Shown piece by piece: positions 1 through 12,497 of a DNA stretch of 64,000 nucleotides. Source of the DNA: Siphonodentalium dalli (Eukaryota; Mollusca; Scaphopoda; Gadilida; Siphonodentaliidae); the NCBI GenBank assembly GCA_032622095.1, contig CP136068.1, positions 162,461,465 to 162,525,464 on the forward strand. The letters run 5' to 3'. A model generated the notes under the pieces. It saw nothing but the letters and a program-made list of their open reading frames with translations. It made no database searches and was not told where the DNA came from. The position numbers and the translations under genes are program-made. Numbering within the stretch: the first letter of the stretch is position 1; the number at the start of each line of letters is the position of its first letter.

Positions 1-727
1 AACCTGAACGTTTACAGAATACATCTTCGACTCAAATTACTTAGTTTTCTATATATTATCGATATTAGATCGTTAAATTGTTGTCACCGGGAATTTATTT
101 AAAATGGCGCACAGTACCCCTTTAAGCGTGAAATATTGCGATATTAAGCAAGCGGCGCGCTCGTAAGCGTTTCCACGCAATATTATAGCGATATTGGGCG
201 CGAAAATAGCGCGCTTAATATACCACTTCTTTTGACTGGTATTGTTGTTCATTTTCGTGATTTGTTTTATCACGATAGCGCGATAACTTGAACACATATG
301 ATCTAATTTGTCTATATTCGATATATGGGTGATTCTCCCGTAAACGAGCAAACCCATGTCCTGCGTTATTAGTTCATCCTATGGAAAACAATGGCCACAA
401 TACTTAAAAGTGATGGTAATGATCTTGTAGCTCACGATACAGGCATTTATTAGAGACATTTCGGGTTTAGTATGGACGTGTGACAACATATATGCCATGT
501 GTATATTACAGGCTACGTACCCCGAAACAGCATGTCCCAAATCAAAGGCATTCAACTTCCCTGATTGTTCCCATTCACCACCGAACGATTTATCTATAAA
601 CCAATTAATATTCTTGTGCGGAATTTTGCACTGAACGCCATGCAATTCGTATAATTTCTATGAAATTAAATATTTAGTTAGTGGAAAGCATGCGAATTCT
701 TCCAAAAGCATGTCCCGTTATATAGAA
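1..727. other. No gene recognised
   Basis: Short open frames occur here, but none shows a recognisable domain or coding bias. The only structure noticed is a 16-base motif (ATATGGGTGATTCTCC) near 322, whose reverse complement lies near 2243-2260. These could be the ends of an old inverted-repeat element, but the match is too short to call one. Confidence 0.5.
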
Positions 728-1125
728 TCATTACCCAAACGCACGATAAAGACGGCTGATATTTTCACCAGAAACATAGCTTGTTCATATCTATGGTTGC
801 ATCGTGGAGTAAATATCCTTTAATGTCTAGAAAAAATAAACCCAGTTTATGTTTCCTAGAATAATTTTTCAAAATCAACCTTTGAAACTAGAAATCGCTA
901 GCGTATGTTTATTCAGCGTCATTACACAAACGCAGACCATTTGAATGTTACATGCTGTAGGCGAACGATTAAAAGTTTGTTTCGAAAGCTCACAGCGGTT
1001 GTTTGTTCATAAACTAGTTCATTTTCATAGGTGATGGGTATTCAAAATATAAGAGCGCGCAGAAACGAAAATCGTCATTACCCAAACGCGTCATTACCCA
1101 AACACTCCTTCTGTTTGGGTAATGA
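728..1125. mobile_element. Small TIR element with nested hairpin (putative MITE)
   Basis: The segment starts TCATTACCCAAAC and ends with its reverse complement GTTTGGGTAATGA. The right end is compound: the same terminal motif occurs twice in direct orientation just before the inverted copy, giving a 15-bp perfect stem at 1089-1103 / 1113-1127 around a 9-nt loop. No clear target duplication was found. This is either a short non-autonomous DNA element or a decayed one with a rearranged end. Confidence 0.4.
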
Positions 1126-1128
1126 CGC

Positions 1129-3743
1129 AATTTTAATTTTGAAATATCCAGAGACGCAAACAAGATCTAACAAATAAAACATGTTAAGGGATGATCTGGG
1201 TGTAGATAAAAAGAACAAATATGACATATGGATTAGTTTTAGTGCGTTTATATACAATCGGGGGGGGGTGGGTGAGTGAATGAGTGGTGGGGGGGGGGGG
1301 GTGATCAACGGAATCTAACGAATTCTCTAAATGGATTGACGTTTACATCAAACAATCTCAATGAGAAGCAGATGACAGTTTGAAAGTCAATTATTTCAGT
1401 ACTTTTCAACAATCGTTCTGCCTGCGGGGCGATTTCCGGCTCGTGTGTTATAGCAACGGCGTCAAAATACACATTTTGGACCATCAGAATATCTCACTGA
1501 CAATTCTATCGGATTGAGCGCACCGAGAAACCCCTAAATACCAAATTTCAGTTCAATATCTTGAAACATGTAAGAGAAATCCATCGACAATGTTTTCTAC
1601 TCTAAATTATCATTGCAATTTGGCGAACCCCTTGGGGAACAGACTTTGATTGACGTATGTTCACGTTGTTTACATCAGAGTTCCTCGATCGTTTGGAGTC
1701 AAACCAAGTGTACGAGGGACCAGGGCATGCCCGACTTGATAGGAATCGCCTTTTATGCGATCAAAATCTGTTTCCAATTATCATATCTGAACGCTGTATA
1801 CGTTGACCTCTTAGAGAGTTTGAACTCTAAGTCACGCCCACAAAGCACATCAATTTCCACCACGTATATTCAAATGACTGTATCTCATAGACGCCTCAGC
1901 GTGCGGAGCTACGCAATACGTCGTTTGGACGAATACATCATCGGCTACTCAAACAATATATACTCATAACGATAATTCAACTACATGTATTAAAGGGCAC
2001 ATGTCAACAAGTTTTGGAGAAAGAGCGAATTTGACATTGACGTTGCCCTGGTTCAACCCCAAAAAAACGTCATTGGCACATGCTGCAATGAACGACCTTG
2101 ATTGACCTTGACCTGGCCCTATAATTTTGCCAAATGTCATTTTCGTGGTCACCAATATCTGTGCTACATACACACATAAAATTCATCGGCATGTGACAAA
2201 CTTTTTTTCCCCAGAATTTTCTGGACGAAATTGTTCATTTAATGGAGAATCACCCATATGAGGCTTGCTCAACAATGTCATACTTTATGAACATTAGTAT
2301 TATACGATATCCAGTTACGATTAAGTTATTTTCAAGCCAAGCCCATGATTGGCGTAGCTACCGCAACTCGATCCAGCATCTCTGATACGATTTTACCGAA
2401 TTTTGTCGGTTATACATTTCATTCTGCATTATTATATGAAAGCATTATATTCCTTATTCAAGTGGAAATTGGCCATAGATCAGAACAAAATAGTCGGAAA
2501 ATTTCCGATATAACAGCGCAAAATAGTCCGACCGACAGTGCACACGACGATGTTTCTGAAGCGAATAGTTAAACGTCAACTAAACCGATACAGCGGATAT
2601 GAGTATCTATAAATCCGTCCTGTGGTTTGCAGACGGCAGCTGAATATCCTGTATATTACCATGAGAATGATATGAATTGAATTAATTAGTATGAGGTGAT
2701 AGACCTGACGATAGCTAATTCACGTGACATATATATGCGTCATCCGTCACAAACCCAATGAATATTATTGTGCTTCAATTATACCGATATATCTACTAAA
2801 CTCCCAATGTGTGGCTAGCATACGGTAATAACACCCCGTCCGTATATTATCATTTAATGTTTCCTCATTCGAACTAAGGTCACATATTATAGCTAGATAT
2901 TGTGATAACCACCCGCTTCAGTCAGTTGAAATCTTCACATCAGTTTTGTAGTTTGATCACGTGACAATCATCCATCATAGCCGAGAACCAATGAATACTT
3001 TAGCCAGACTGAGATCGCGGAGAGGTGAGCTGAGGTAATTTCATCAGTTACCGGAGATGTCATTCGGCCATGTTATAAATACAGAACCGCACATGTATGT
3101 TATTGAGCGATAGTTTACGACACTCTTGCGATCGCACGGACGCATACCACTCGAGACATTCGACCTTGTGTGCTACCATTAATCCTTTGATGACGGGAGC
3201 TGCGCTGGTGCAGCATTACAGATCATGTGCCAGGGCATTCTCTTATATATGCGAGCCTCGCATATGTAACATAATGCACTGGCTTACAAGGTCAAGGTAA
3301 ATATTGTTAGGCCAATGTATTCTCTTATATATTCGAGGCTCCCTATGTGAGATCCGCACAGGTATATAAAGATAATGTATTGGCATCGTGTTTTCTTAAG
3401 ATTTAAGGATGCGTCAGTCATGGATGGGGGGGGGGGGTAACCCCCATAAATTACTATATCGTCGGCATCGGGGTTAAACATACAAATATTTGTTTTGAAT
3501 TCGAACTGGAATTATACAGCAGAGTAATCACAAATTTTGACAAGCACCTTCTTCGCGTGTGCTCGGCATGATATTATACATGTAACTTGCCTATGTTCAT
3601 CCATAAAACATGAATACTGAATCTGGAATAAGTATAACTATGTATCTGTATGCCAACTATCACAAAATACTGTCAATTTTGTTTCTAACAATAATTTTCA
3701 TCGTCTGGTATACATTTTATTCAGAGAACTGCACTAAATTGCA
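1129..3743. other. No gene recognised; homopolymer G tract
   Basis: No open frame with recognisable protein features. G-rich homopolymer stretches lie at about 1260-1303 (two runs separated by a GGTGAGTGAATGAGT-like spacer) and 3424-3438. Confidence 0.5.
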
Positions 3744-3747
3744 TTAA

Positions 3748-4118
3748 CCCTTTACCAACAAACCGGCCAAAACCGGCCAAATAAAGATTCAACAGCCTAA
3801 AATATCTTCGGTCTGTCTCAATAGAACCATACACATATGGATATCATTGGAACCGGCTCCTTGATCACATTGTGATAGTTACAGTTATGCCCTGTGCCAA
3901 TGCATTCTCTAGGTCGCCTCGCATATATAAGAGAATGCATTGGCCTAAAACAAATCTTTTTTTAACACTTTTTAACATTTTTTCTTACATTCTTTAACAA
4001 TTTTATAATTTTTAATGTGTTAAGCCAATGCATTCTCTTATATATGCGAGGCGACCTATGGTCGACTCGCATATATAAGAGAATGCATTGGCACAGGGGC
4101 GCTCTGTTGGGTAAAGGG
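3748..4118. mobile_element. piggyBac-type double-hairpin MITE, copy A
   Basis: The element begins CCCTTTACC and ends GGTAAAGGG. It is preceded by TTAA (3744-3747) and followed by TTAC, a one-base decay of the same tetranucleotide. TTAA target sites with CCC...GGG termini are characteristic of piggyBac-like elements. There is no coding capacity. The inside carries two ~67-bp hairpin modules in inverted orientation around an AT-rich linker. The first module (3897-3943) has lost most of its left arm; the second (4025-4091) is complete. Confidence 0.75.
4025..4091. repeat. Hairpin module, complete copy
   Basis: Palindrome of about 32-bp arms: CCAATGCATTCTCTTATATA on the left, its complement on the right, and a TAT centre. 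One arm base is mismatched (GAGGCG opposite CGACTC). It is the right-hand module of MITE copy A. Confidence 0.85.
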
Positions 4119-4336
4119 TTACATATATATTTAGAGTGACACATCGCCTGACGCCTGAAGGGTTAATCATTCACTCTCGTGCCATCTGGAGACAAGTAAT
4201 ACGTATGTGGAGTACATTCTGCATATACAGGTATATATATATCTGAACTCCAATATACGATATATACAGTGGATATCTGCATATCCGTGTTGTGGTTTGC
4301 TAGACCCCATGAAACCAACGAAAACCTGTTCTGCAA

Positions 4337-4604
4337 TGTGATAGTTACAGTTATGCCCTGTGCCAATGCATTCTCTTATATATGCGAGTCGACCATAGGT
4401 CGCCTCGCATATATAAGAGAATGCATTGGCCTAAAAAAAATCTTTTTTTAACACTTTTTACCATTTTTTCTTACATTCTTTAACAATTTTATAATTTTTA
4501 ATGTGTTAAGCCAATGCATTCTCTTATATATGCGAGGCGACCTATGGTCGACTCGCATATATAAGAGAATGCATTGGCACAGGGCCGTTCTGTTGGGTAA
4601 AGGG
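4337..4604. mobile_element. piggyBac-type double-hairpin MITE, 5'-truncated copy B
   Basis: Matches copy A from its internal GTGATAGTTACAG motif to the right end, where GTTGGGTAAAGGG is followed by TTAA (4605-4608). The left terminus is missing. Both hairpin modules are complete: 4363-4429 and, inverted, 4511-4577. They are separated by an AT-rich linker containing TTCTTACATTCTTTAACAAT. Confidence 0.75.
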
Positions 4605-4742
4605 TTAAACCCGATCGAAAGTCAGAATACTGATGCGAGGACTGATGCATGCGAAACGAATAAATATCTACACTTAACTTACTGTGATATATATCTACTA
4701 AACTTCCATTATGTGGCTAGTGGGCGGTAATTCGACGTAGCT

Positions 4743-5152
4743 TAGGGACGTGACAATAGGGGGGGGTGAATACCAATATCAGAAGTTTCATGTCTGACAC
4801 AACATTAGTTGGAAATTTTGATAAGTTGAAATTATTATCTTTGTTTGATTTCCGAGCAGTAATATGAGTGGGGAATAGGGGGGTATTATATTTGTCTACT
4901 TTGTCAAACTGTTGGTCTGAGATTGCTATCAGTTGGAAATTTCCCAACCTTAAGGTGATTGTCAGGTTGGAAATTTAAAATAGTTGGAAAATTGTGGGTA
5001 CCGTTGGAAAGTTCCAACCCGAGCGGGAGGTGCTAATGGAATTTCGCGAACATGGGAGTTTTGTCTGGGTTACCGGAGGGGGAGTTGGAATTTTCAAAGT
5101 GGATACCCCCACGGAAATGATCAGGCCATGTCCCTGAGCTATTGTGACTATT
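4743..5152. mobile_element. TIR element with TTGGAAA-rich interior (short copy)
   Basis: The left end GGGACGTGACA plus a G-run is mirrored at the right by a C-rich stretch ending GGCCATGTCCC. The interior repeatedly contains GTTGGAAATTT and its variants. The same ends and interior recur in the larger element at 31087-32155, which defines a family. No reading frame suggests a transposase. Boundaries are approximate and no good target duplication was found for this copy. Confidence 0.5.
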
Positions 5153-5220
5153 GAAATCTGCGCCTCGTTTAGAATGAGGTCAGAAACGAGACCGTAGCTG
5201 CATGGATGACCCCTTGACAC

Positions 5221-7349
5221 CAGTGTCTACCCACCATTAATTGTATTTATGCCGCGAAGCTAAGGAATATCTGCACTTCAGTTATACTTTTAAGGAATAA
5301 TCTTTGTTTCCTAATGCATTTGCATCGTTACTCATAAAAGGCCATTGTATACCTCATTCAGACTGAGGTCCGAAACCTGTCTATAGCTATAGATCACGTG
5401 ATTAACACACGCTTCAGTAATTTTGATGTTTGCACATCCGTTTTAAAGATCATGTACCAATGAATATGTGTACGTATTCCCAATTCTACCATAATTATAA
5501 CACTAAAATCATTACTGAGCCGGGTTGAACGGCGGCGTTTATAAAGAGCAGTCTTGATGATTGACTATAACAGACAATAAACATGTATGATATAGTCGCA
5601 GTTTATAAATAATAAGTATATCACCCTTCCCATACTGCACAGTCGTACAGGAAAAAACCATCAACAGAACCCTTGTTTCTACATTATGGGGAAACCATGA
5701 TGGAAACATGTTTTCGTGAGATCATGACGCAGACAGACCATGCACAGATAGACGCTGATGTCGTTTCCTTGGCACGAGACACGGGCGCCTGAGGCGACAT
5801 CATATGTACCAATAATAGTACACGATCAGCGATTAACATGCAAATCAGGTCCGAAATAGCCTTAGGTTCGGCGGCATCCAAACTAATTTCCCCAAGAGGT
5901 GGTCGACTAATGATCTGAGACGAGGGACGCCCACCGTGTAATTACCATCCATATAATATGATAATCTCAGATCATAGCCCGAGGAGTAACTAGCAACAAC
6001 GCAGGTCGCCACTCAAAACATGGGGACAGAATTGAAAAATCCATCGTTTGCATTGTTTTCTTGAGGCATGATATGTCCAGCTATTGTACCAGTATCATAG
6101 GTGTGATATATGTACGCCAAACATATGACAATAAAACAAATTTGAATCAACATAAAATTGAAGATTCGGATTCAATAAAAAATATTTGGCACTCAATTTC
6201 ATAGTAATAACAATATACAAATAGGATCCCTACAAATGGTCAACTGATCAGGGTAGGCCCGTTGGACTAATATATACGATAACATTTCATAAACGCATAC
6301 CTTACTCGTATTTAAATTCGCGCAGTACTGAGCGAAAAATAGTACGACTCTCAAGTTTAATCTAAAACGCAGTCAATACAAGAAAACCATAGTCAGAAAT
6401 GGTAACGCCACCAAGATTATAGTATTACATATAAATAGAAATTAAAAAAAAATACATAAAATATTTTTATAACAATTGTGTTTAAACAAGTAATCCTTCA
6501 AATTATTACTAACAAAGCAAGTAAACGACTGTGGGGTCACTCAACAGATTATAAAGACTTGGACTTAGTATACTGTAAATACTAAAATTTAAATGAGATA
6601 ATTAAAAGATAAAATTTAGCAAGTAGTAAAAGTTAATTTTTCTCATTTTTGTTTTGGTTAAATAAAGCAATAATTTAAATGTAACATTTGGTTTTAAAAA
6701 AAATGATTGACCGTGGCTCTTCCAATAATTGCGCGACTGACCTGGTCAATTGTTCTTAAGAAGTTGTTTTGAGAATTACTATGGAGGGAAATAGTTGTGT
6801 CTGTGGCTTCGCAAGTAATTACATTGGTGACGTGATGATAACAAATCTGAACTCCAGTTAACCAAGGACGCTTCATACCAAATATAAGGTGAATTATTAA
6901 TTCTTTAGAAGTTGTTTTAAGATTTACTATGGAGGGAAAGAATTGTGGTGCTGGCTTCGCAACTATTTGACCTCATTGTAACAAATATAAATATTAGTCA
7001 CTCAGGCAATAGATGTATCTATTCTGTATATTATCTTATTGGGTCTTACGTGTCTTGAGATGTCTAAATAGTTTTCGATGGACAGATCGCGCAAGGGACC
7101 CACGCCAATCTTCTCTGTTGGGATTCCAATTGTTGGCTCATTAAATAGGCACATATGCTTAAGATACAGTCGCACGCTCCCGTAAGTCGGGTTTTGGATC
7201 ACAGTTAATGAAAATATCATTGAAATAATCGGTTTCCCCCAATAAACATCCATATATTGAATATACATGTTTTGGAGCAGAATTAGGCAGTCCATATTGG
7301 ACGCCATCATGGAATTTATTTTGTTTTAATTTTCACACATAATTATTAG
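5221..7349. other. No gene recognised
   Basis: No supported coding sequence. The stretch 5890-5990 resembles 11440-11515 (shared GTAATTACC / TGATAATCTCA / AGCCCGAGGA motifs), so it is part of a dispersed repeat. Two short similar blocks (GAAGTTGTTTTGAGAATTAC and a near copy) occur near 6758 and 6906. Confidence 0.4.
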
Positions 7350-7396
7350 TTATATGGATGGAGTTCTCATTAAACCTCACATCCTTGTATTGGTTA

Positions 7397-7517
7397 CAGT
7401 AATACCCAAAGTAATTGACCACTTAACCACATCAGAATTATTGGTAATTTTTCAGGATTTAAAATCCTGAAAATTTACCAATAATTTTGCTGTGGTCAAT
7501 TACTTTGGACATTACTG
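7397..7517. mobile_element. Tc1/mariner-like palindromic MITE, unit 1
   Basis: 121-bp, almost fully palindromic element. It begins CAGTAATACCCAAAGTAAT, ends with the complementary ATTACTTTGGACATTACTG, and is flanked by TA on both sides, as for mariner-superfamily insertions. It is too short to encode anything. Its flanks are repeated together with it (see the next two units). Confidence 0.65.
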
Positions 7518-7563
7518 TATGAGGATTGAGTTATCATTAAACCTCAAATCCTTATATTGGTTA

Positions 7564-7688
7564 CAGTAATGCCCAAAGTAATTGACCACTTAACCACAGC
7601 AGAATTATGTATTTTTTCAGCATTTACAATCCTCAAATTACCCATTATTCTGATGTGGTTAAGTGGTCAATTGCTTTGAACATTACTG
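7564..7688. mobile_element. Tc1/mariner-like palindromic MITE, unit 2
   Basis: Second unit of a tandem series about 167-171 bp apart. It has the same ends (CAGTAATGCCCAAAG / CTTTGAACATTACTG) and flanking TA. The spacer before it (GAGTTATCATTAAACCTC) is also repeated, so the array grew by tandem duplication of MITE plus flank and not by independent insertions. Confidence 0.65.
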
Positions 7689-7734
7689 TATAATGATTGA
7701 GTTATCATTAAACCTCAAATCCTTATATTGGTTA

Positions 7735-7863
7735 CAGTAATGCCCAAAGTAATTGACCCTTTAACCACAGCATAATTATGGGTAATTTTTCAGGATTTAG
7801 AATCATGAAAAAATACACACAATTTTGCTGTGGTTAAGTGATGAATTACTTTGGACATTACTG
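7735..7863. mobile_element. Tc1/mariner-like palindromic MITE, unit 3
   Basis: Third unit of the series, with the same termini and TA flanks and slightly more divergence in the arms (for example GACCCTTTAACC in place of GACCACTTAACC). Confidence 0.6.
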
Positions 7864-7965
7864 TATGTAGATGGAGTTAAACCTCACATCAGTGAGTTGG
7901 GGATTTGGACCTTGACTTGGGACCTTTGGTTTTTAACGCAACAAATGCGCGTACACCTTATACAC

Positions 7966-9395
7966 AAATTTTTTATGTAACCAGAGTTTTTCTTGGATAA
8001 GATGAGTTTAAAGCCTGCTTACATTTCAAAATGTTGTCAGTTTTTTATTGTCTGCAGCGGATCTCGACGCGTTGAAGCAAAAGTTACAAAAGATAAAATG
8101 TGTATGTGACGAGACTATAATACAAATGAAAAAATAAATTGAGGGAGGGGTGGGCGATACAGGGAACTAAGGGTTGAACCGATATAAATTTGTAGAGCAA
8201 TAACGACCAATGTTGACATATTATGCATATCAACTCTACTGTTGCAACAAGGCTATAAAATAGGGGGGTGTCAGAATCTTAGTCATCTCTATAATATGCC
8301 AGAATAGTCATTTATGGAGTTCTATAAGATGTTGGGTTGGTTATATGGACTCGGAGAATAAAGGGGTTTGTACCGATGAAGTTGATGAACTGACATAAAT
8401 TAGTGGATCGATGTTGCCATGTAATGCATCGTGACTGTACTAAAGCAGCAATTATATAAAATTGGGGGGGGGGGGGGGGTCTGAAATTATCTCTATAGTT
8501 GGCACCAGGATTATATAAAAAGGAATAGCAATTGATATACATATACGGTATACTATAGTAATACCATAGACATATAAGTACAAATATCACGAGATAAAAT
8601 ATTACGTAACATGACTATATACCGATGAAAGAAATAAATAAATTGGACCGGGATTAGAGGTTGGGTTGGTTATATGTGGATAATTTTTTATGTAACCAGA
8701 GTTTTTCTTGGATAAGATGAGTTTGAAGCCTGCTTACATTTCAAAATGTGTCAGTTTTTTATTGTCTGCAGCGGATCTCGACGCGTTGAAGCAAAAGTTG
8801 CAAAAGATAAAATGTGTATGTGACGAGACTATAATACAAATGAAAAAATAAATTGAGGGAGGGGTGGGCGATACAGGGAACTAAGGGTTGAACAGATATA
8901 AATTTGTAGAGCAATAACGACCAATGTTGACATATTATGCATATCAACTCTACTGTTGCAACAAGGCTATAAAATAGGGGGGTGTCAGAATCTTAGTCAT
9001 CTCTATATAGTGCCAGAATAGTTATTTATGGAGTTCTATAAGATGTTGGGTTGGTTATATGGACTCGGAGAAAAAAGGGGTTTGTACCGATGAAGTTGAT
9101 GAACTGACATAAATTAGTGGATCGATGTTGCCATGTAATGCACCGTGACTGTACTAAAGCAGCAATTATATAAAATTGGGGGGGGGGGGTCTGAAATTAT
9201 CTCTATAGTTGGCACCAGGATTATATAGAAAGGAATAGCAATTGATATACATATACGGTATACTATAGTAATACCATAGACATATAAGTACAAGTATCAC
9301 GAGATAAAATATTACGTAACATGACTATATACCGATGAAAGAAATAAATAAATTGGACCGGGATTAGAGGTTGGGTTGGGTTGGTTATATGTGGA
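7966..9395. repeat. Tandem duplication of ~0.7 kb
   Basis: Two head-to-tail copies about 712 bp apart (7966-8680 and 8681-9395). Shared landmarks are TTTTATGTAACCAGAG, GCAGCGGATCTCGACGCG, a GAGGGAGGGGTGGGCG block, a poly-G run of different length in each copy (8463-8479; 9177-9190), and GGATTAGAGGTTGGGTTGG at the end. The copies differ by few substitutions, so the event is fairly recent. No coding content is evident. Confidence 0.8.
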
Positions 9396-10071
9396 TAATT
9401 GGATATGGAATTCATACCGATGAAACGATACAAATTAGTGGAGCGATAAAGACACTTAGTCAGGCTACGCGGGGGAAATAGGGGTTGATACGATAGACCG
9501 AAATAAATTTGTCGAGTGATAATGACCAATGTTGACGTATAAAGTAACGCGACTGTACTGTCACACAATTATCAGGTAGAACCGGTCAAATATGACAGGG
9601 TACAGCACGTAATTATTTCCTAGATCGAAGAAATGATTTATTTTTTTTCGATGATAAAATTTGCCATTAAAATCGATTTATGTCTATAAAACTGTCATTT
9701 TTCAAAATTTTGAGCTGAAACTTGGTGGGTATGTGTATAATATTACTATATTCTTAAAATGACAGAGTTCAGCGCGTAATTATGTTTTAGATGGAAGAAA
9801 TTGAATTTGTTTTCGATAAAAAATTTACAGCGTGTACGGCCTACGGGTCATTGAGTATGCTCAATTTTTGTAAACAAACTTTTGTCAATAGCCGTTTTGG
9901 TCAAACTAAACCTTCTTCGACCGGGACAGCAGATCCGAATAGTAGCTAATATGTATTTAGATACAGGGTACATTATAAGAGAATAGAGTGTAGAAATCTT
10001 GGTGATAATTCCAGAAAATAAAGATGCAGGAGAATCACAATTAAACTTCCCACAATGCACTTCACTAAACC
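9396..10071. other. No gene recognised
   Basis: No supported gene. Two short related blocks (AATTATTTCCTAGATCGAAG and AATTATGTTTTAGATGGAAG) near 9610 and 9777 suggest an old local duplication. Confidence 0.4.
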
Positions 10072-10533
10072 AGGGGTTCTCAATGGGTTACACATTATTT
10101 TCGGTCTATCAGATTATTAATATTTTCAACAACAAGTGACTTTAAGTTTACAATTTCAGCCTGTCCTGACTCTATCGATACGATATAACACATTTTCAAA
10201 AACGTATTATACACCGGTGGCGTTAACTTTACAATTTAAGCATCTACGTGATTCTATCGGTACGATTGAGTAAGGTACAAACAAGAATACATCAGGGGCT
10301 CCCAATGGGTTATACAATATTTTCAGGCTATCAGATTATTTATATTTTCAACAACATATTATTACACCGGTGACTTTAAGTTTACAATTTGAGCCTGTCC
10401 TGACTCTATCGATACGATTTATCATATTTTCATAAACGTATTATACACCGCTGGCGTTAACTTTACAATTTCGGCATCTACGTGATTCTATCGGTACGAT
10501 TGAGTAAGGTACAAACAATCTCCAAGAATACAT
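10072..10533. repeat. Tandem duplication of ~225 bp
   Basis: Two copies start at GGGGTTCTCAATGGGTTA and GGGGCTCCCAATGGGTTA. Each continues through TTTACAATTT, CTGACTCTATCGATACGAT and CTACGTGATTCTATCGGTAC. The second copy is slightly longer. Confidence 0.75.
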
Positions 10534-11352
10534 TCGCCCTGTCCAGCACGCAATATCAAAATCTCAAAAGCTAGAAACACCACAGGTGGCGTAATGAAAT
10601 AAAATGTTGCTGAATTTACATATATTATGAACGGTTTAATAGACAATTACGCCTATACATCTTTATATTTACATTCCGGACAACCGCTATCAAGACCATT
10701 GGTGACAATGCTAATCGACAAATCATGGTAACATAGATTTGTTGAAATGCTTGTATAGGAACTACTAATACAAAATTATGATGTATGTAGTTACTAGTTT
10801 ATTGTCAACACGATGTAAATCCGCCGCGATTGTGTTTAATATACACATATACTATCTCCAGCAATGACTAAGAATCGAAACTTTCATCAGCTCAAGTTAT
10901 ATGAAAATATCACGAAATTTTTTTTGTCAGTTTTGAATTCGCGCAGCTAGGTGCGCGAATTTAAAGTGTGCGAATTCATAACTGAGCGAAATATAGTACT
11001 GCGCAAATTTAAATACGTGTTAGGTGGTTATCATCATGGGGTATGGTGATTGCGTACAAGTTGCCGTTGAATGAATACAGGTGCAGGGTGCGGAAGGGTG
11101 CGTGGGAAATGAGAGAGATACAAACATAGTACATTGTCATTTCTTACATGTTAAACTATGGTTGAATTGCTTTCAAATCAGTTCCTCAAGATGTGACCTA
11201 TTTCGCTCACATGGTCTCAAAATACACACTGTCAGCTTGATGTGTGATATATGTTATCAATCGCGATCGTTCTACCATATCTATAGATATTGGGTAGGAA
11301 AAGATACTTGTCAACTTAACAATAAAGTTCTAAATAGGCTGTAAACACACAT
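10534..11352. other. No gene recognised
   Basis: The open frame 11081-11344 (+) has no recognisable domain. A short inverted pair of GAATTCGCGCAG / GCGCGAATTTAAA motifs lies near 10935-11012, with a similar AAATTCGCGCAGTACTGAG at 6313. Confidence 0.4.
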
Positions 11353-11518
11353 TACGGGACTAATCAAATCATGATGGATTGTGGAGGCCAACTCAATTTT
11401 CACTGACGCCCCTTGGATATTTACTGACCCCATACAACGGACTGACGTCCACCGCGTAATTGTCGCCGCTATAATGTGATAATCTCATGCAGTTCGTAGC
11501 CCGAGGAAGGACAAAAGC
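11353..11518. repeat. Dispersed repeat fragment
   Basis: Shares ACGGGACTA(A/C)TCAAATC and GGATATTTACTGACCCC with 14500-14660, and TGATAATCTCA / TAGCCCGAGGA with 5890-5990. These are fragments of one family whose full structure is not contained here. Confidence 0.5.
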
Positions 11519-11519
11519 A

Positions 11520-11688
11520 AGGACGCGTTAAGGACGCTTTAAGGACGCTTTAAGGACGCTTTAAGGACGCTTTAAGGACGCTTTAAGGACGCTTTTAAGG
11601 ACGCTTTTAAGGACGCTTTAAGGACGCTTTAAGGACGCGTTAAGGACGCTTTAAGGACGCCTTAAGGACGCATTAAGGACGCTTTAAC
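11520..11688. repeat. 11-bp minisatellite
   Basis: About 15 tandem copies of TTAAGGACGCT, with single-base variants (GCGTTAAGGAC, GCATTAAGGAC) and occasional extra T. Confidence 0.9.
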
Positions 11689-11809
11689 ATCTTCGCTGCT
11701 ATGACGTCCGTAAATATCACGGACGTAAAAGTGCACGCCGTGTGCTATATGGTCCGTAGGTACTACGGATCTATTTCAGCACACTAGCAATAGGCCATTA
11801 TAAATAACT

Positions 11810-12199
11810 GATTTTTTTACCCTGTGCCAATGCATTCTCTTATATATGCGAGTCGACCATAGGTCGCCTCGCATATATAAGAGAATGCATTGGCCTAACA
11901 ATTTTTTATCATGTTTTTTAAATAAATGTTTCTTACAATTTTTAGGACATAAAATAAAAAAAACATCCATTACCCTGCAGGGAGCCCCACACATATATAG
12001 AAGCACCTAGAAGAGTGTCGTCAGCTCATCTTTGTCTGGGGCTCTGTATGGGTGAAATTATAAAATTGTTAAAGAATACAAGAACAAATTATTAAAATTG
12101 TAAAAAATTGTTAGGCCAATGCATTCTCTTATATATGCGAGGCGACCTATGGTCGACTCGCATATATAAGAGAATGCATTGGCACAGGGTAAAAAAATC
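11810..12199. mobile_element. Composite double-hairpin element (second MITE family)
   Basis: The outer inverted repeat is an exact 19-bp match: GATTTTTTTACCCTGTGCC at the left, its complement at the right. It leads directly into two inverted hairpin modules (11827-11893 and 12116-12182). The linker contains its own inverted pair around GGAGCCCC...GGGGCTC. Rightward flanking sequence to about 12233 matches the outer arm of the fuller copy at 22193-22630, so this copy is truncated on the left. No TTAA or CCCTTTACCCAACA ends are present, so this family differs from the piggyBac-type MITEs although it carries the same hairpins. Confidence 0.7.
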
Positions 12200-12497
12200 C
12201 CGACTTCCGACTGGATTTGATATGGCTGATCAGAGATTGTTGCATCGGACTAACTGTATCTTGAAGTTTCAAACTGTGTATGATGTTCCACGATAGTGAA
12301 CGATAATAGCCTTTCAACTGTGTCAGTTTTATGGTTCTTGTGGTATTCCCGTTATAGTTTGCCATTGGAAAATGGCAATAACGTCAACAGCCCAGCACAC
12401 GACGTCATAACGTCATTTAGCAGCGAATATGTTAAGGTCGCCACTCGCGACACGAGGTCAATGGCACCTCTCTCCCCACACAAAAGGTGTAACATAT

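Noticed and set aside
318-2262. Possible 1.9-kb element bounded by ATATGGGTGATTCTCC inverted copies
   Set aside because: Only a 16-base inverted match, no target duplication and no coding content.
11776-12296. Recurrent short peptide MLGQCILLYMRGDLWSTRIYKRMHWH in many frames
   Set aside because: It is simply the translation of the hairpin module and recurs wherever the module does; it is not a conserved gene.
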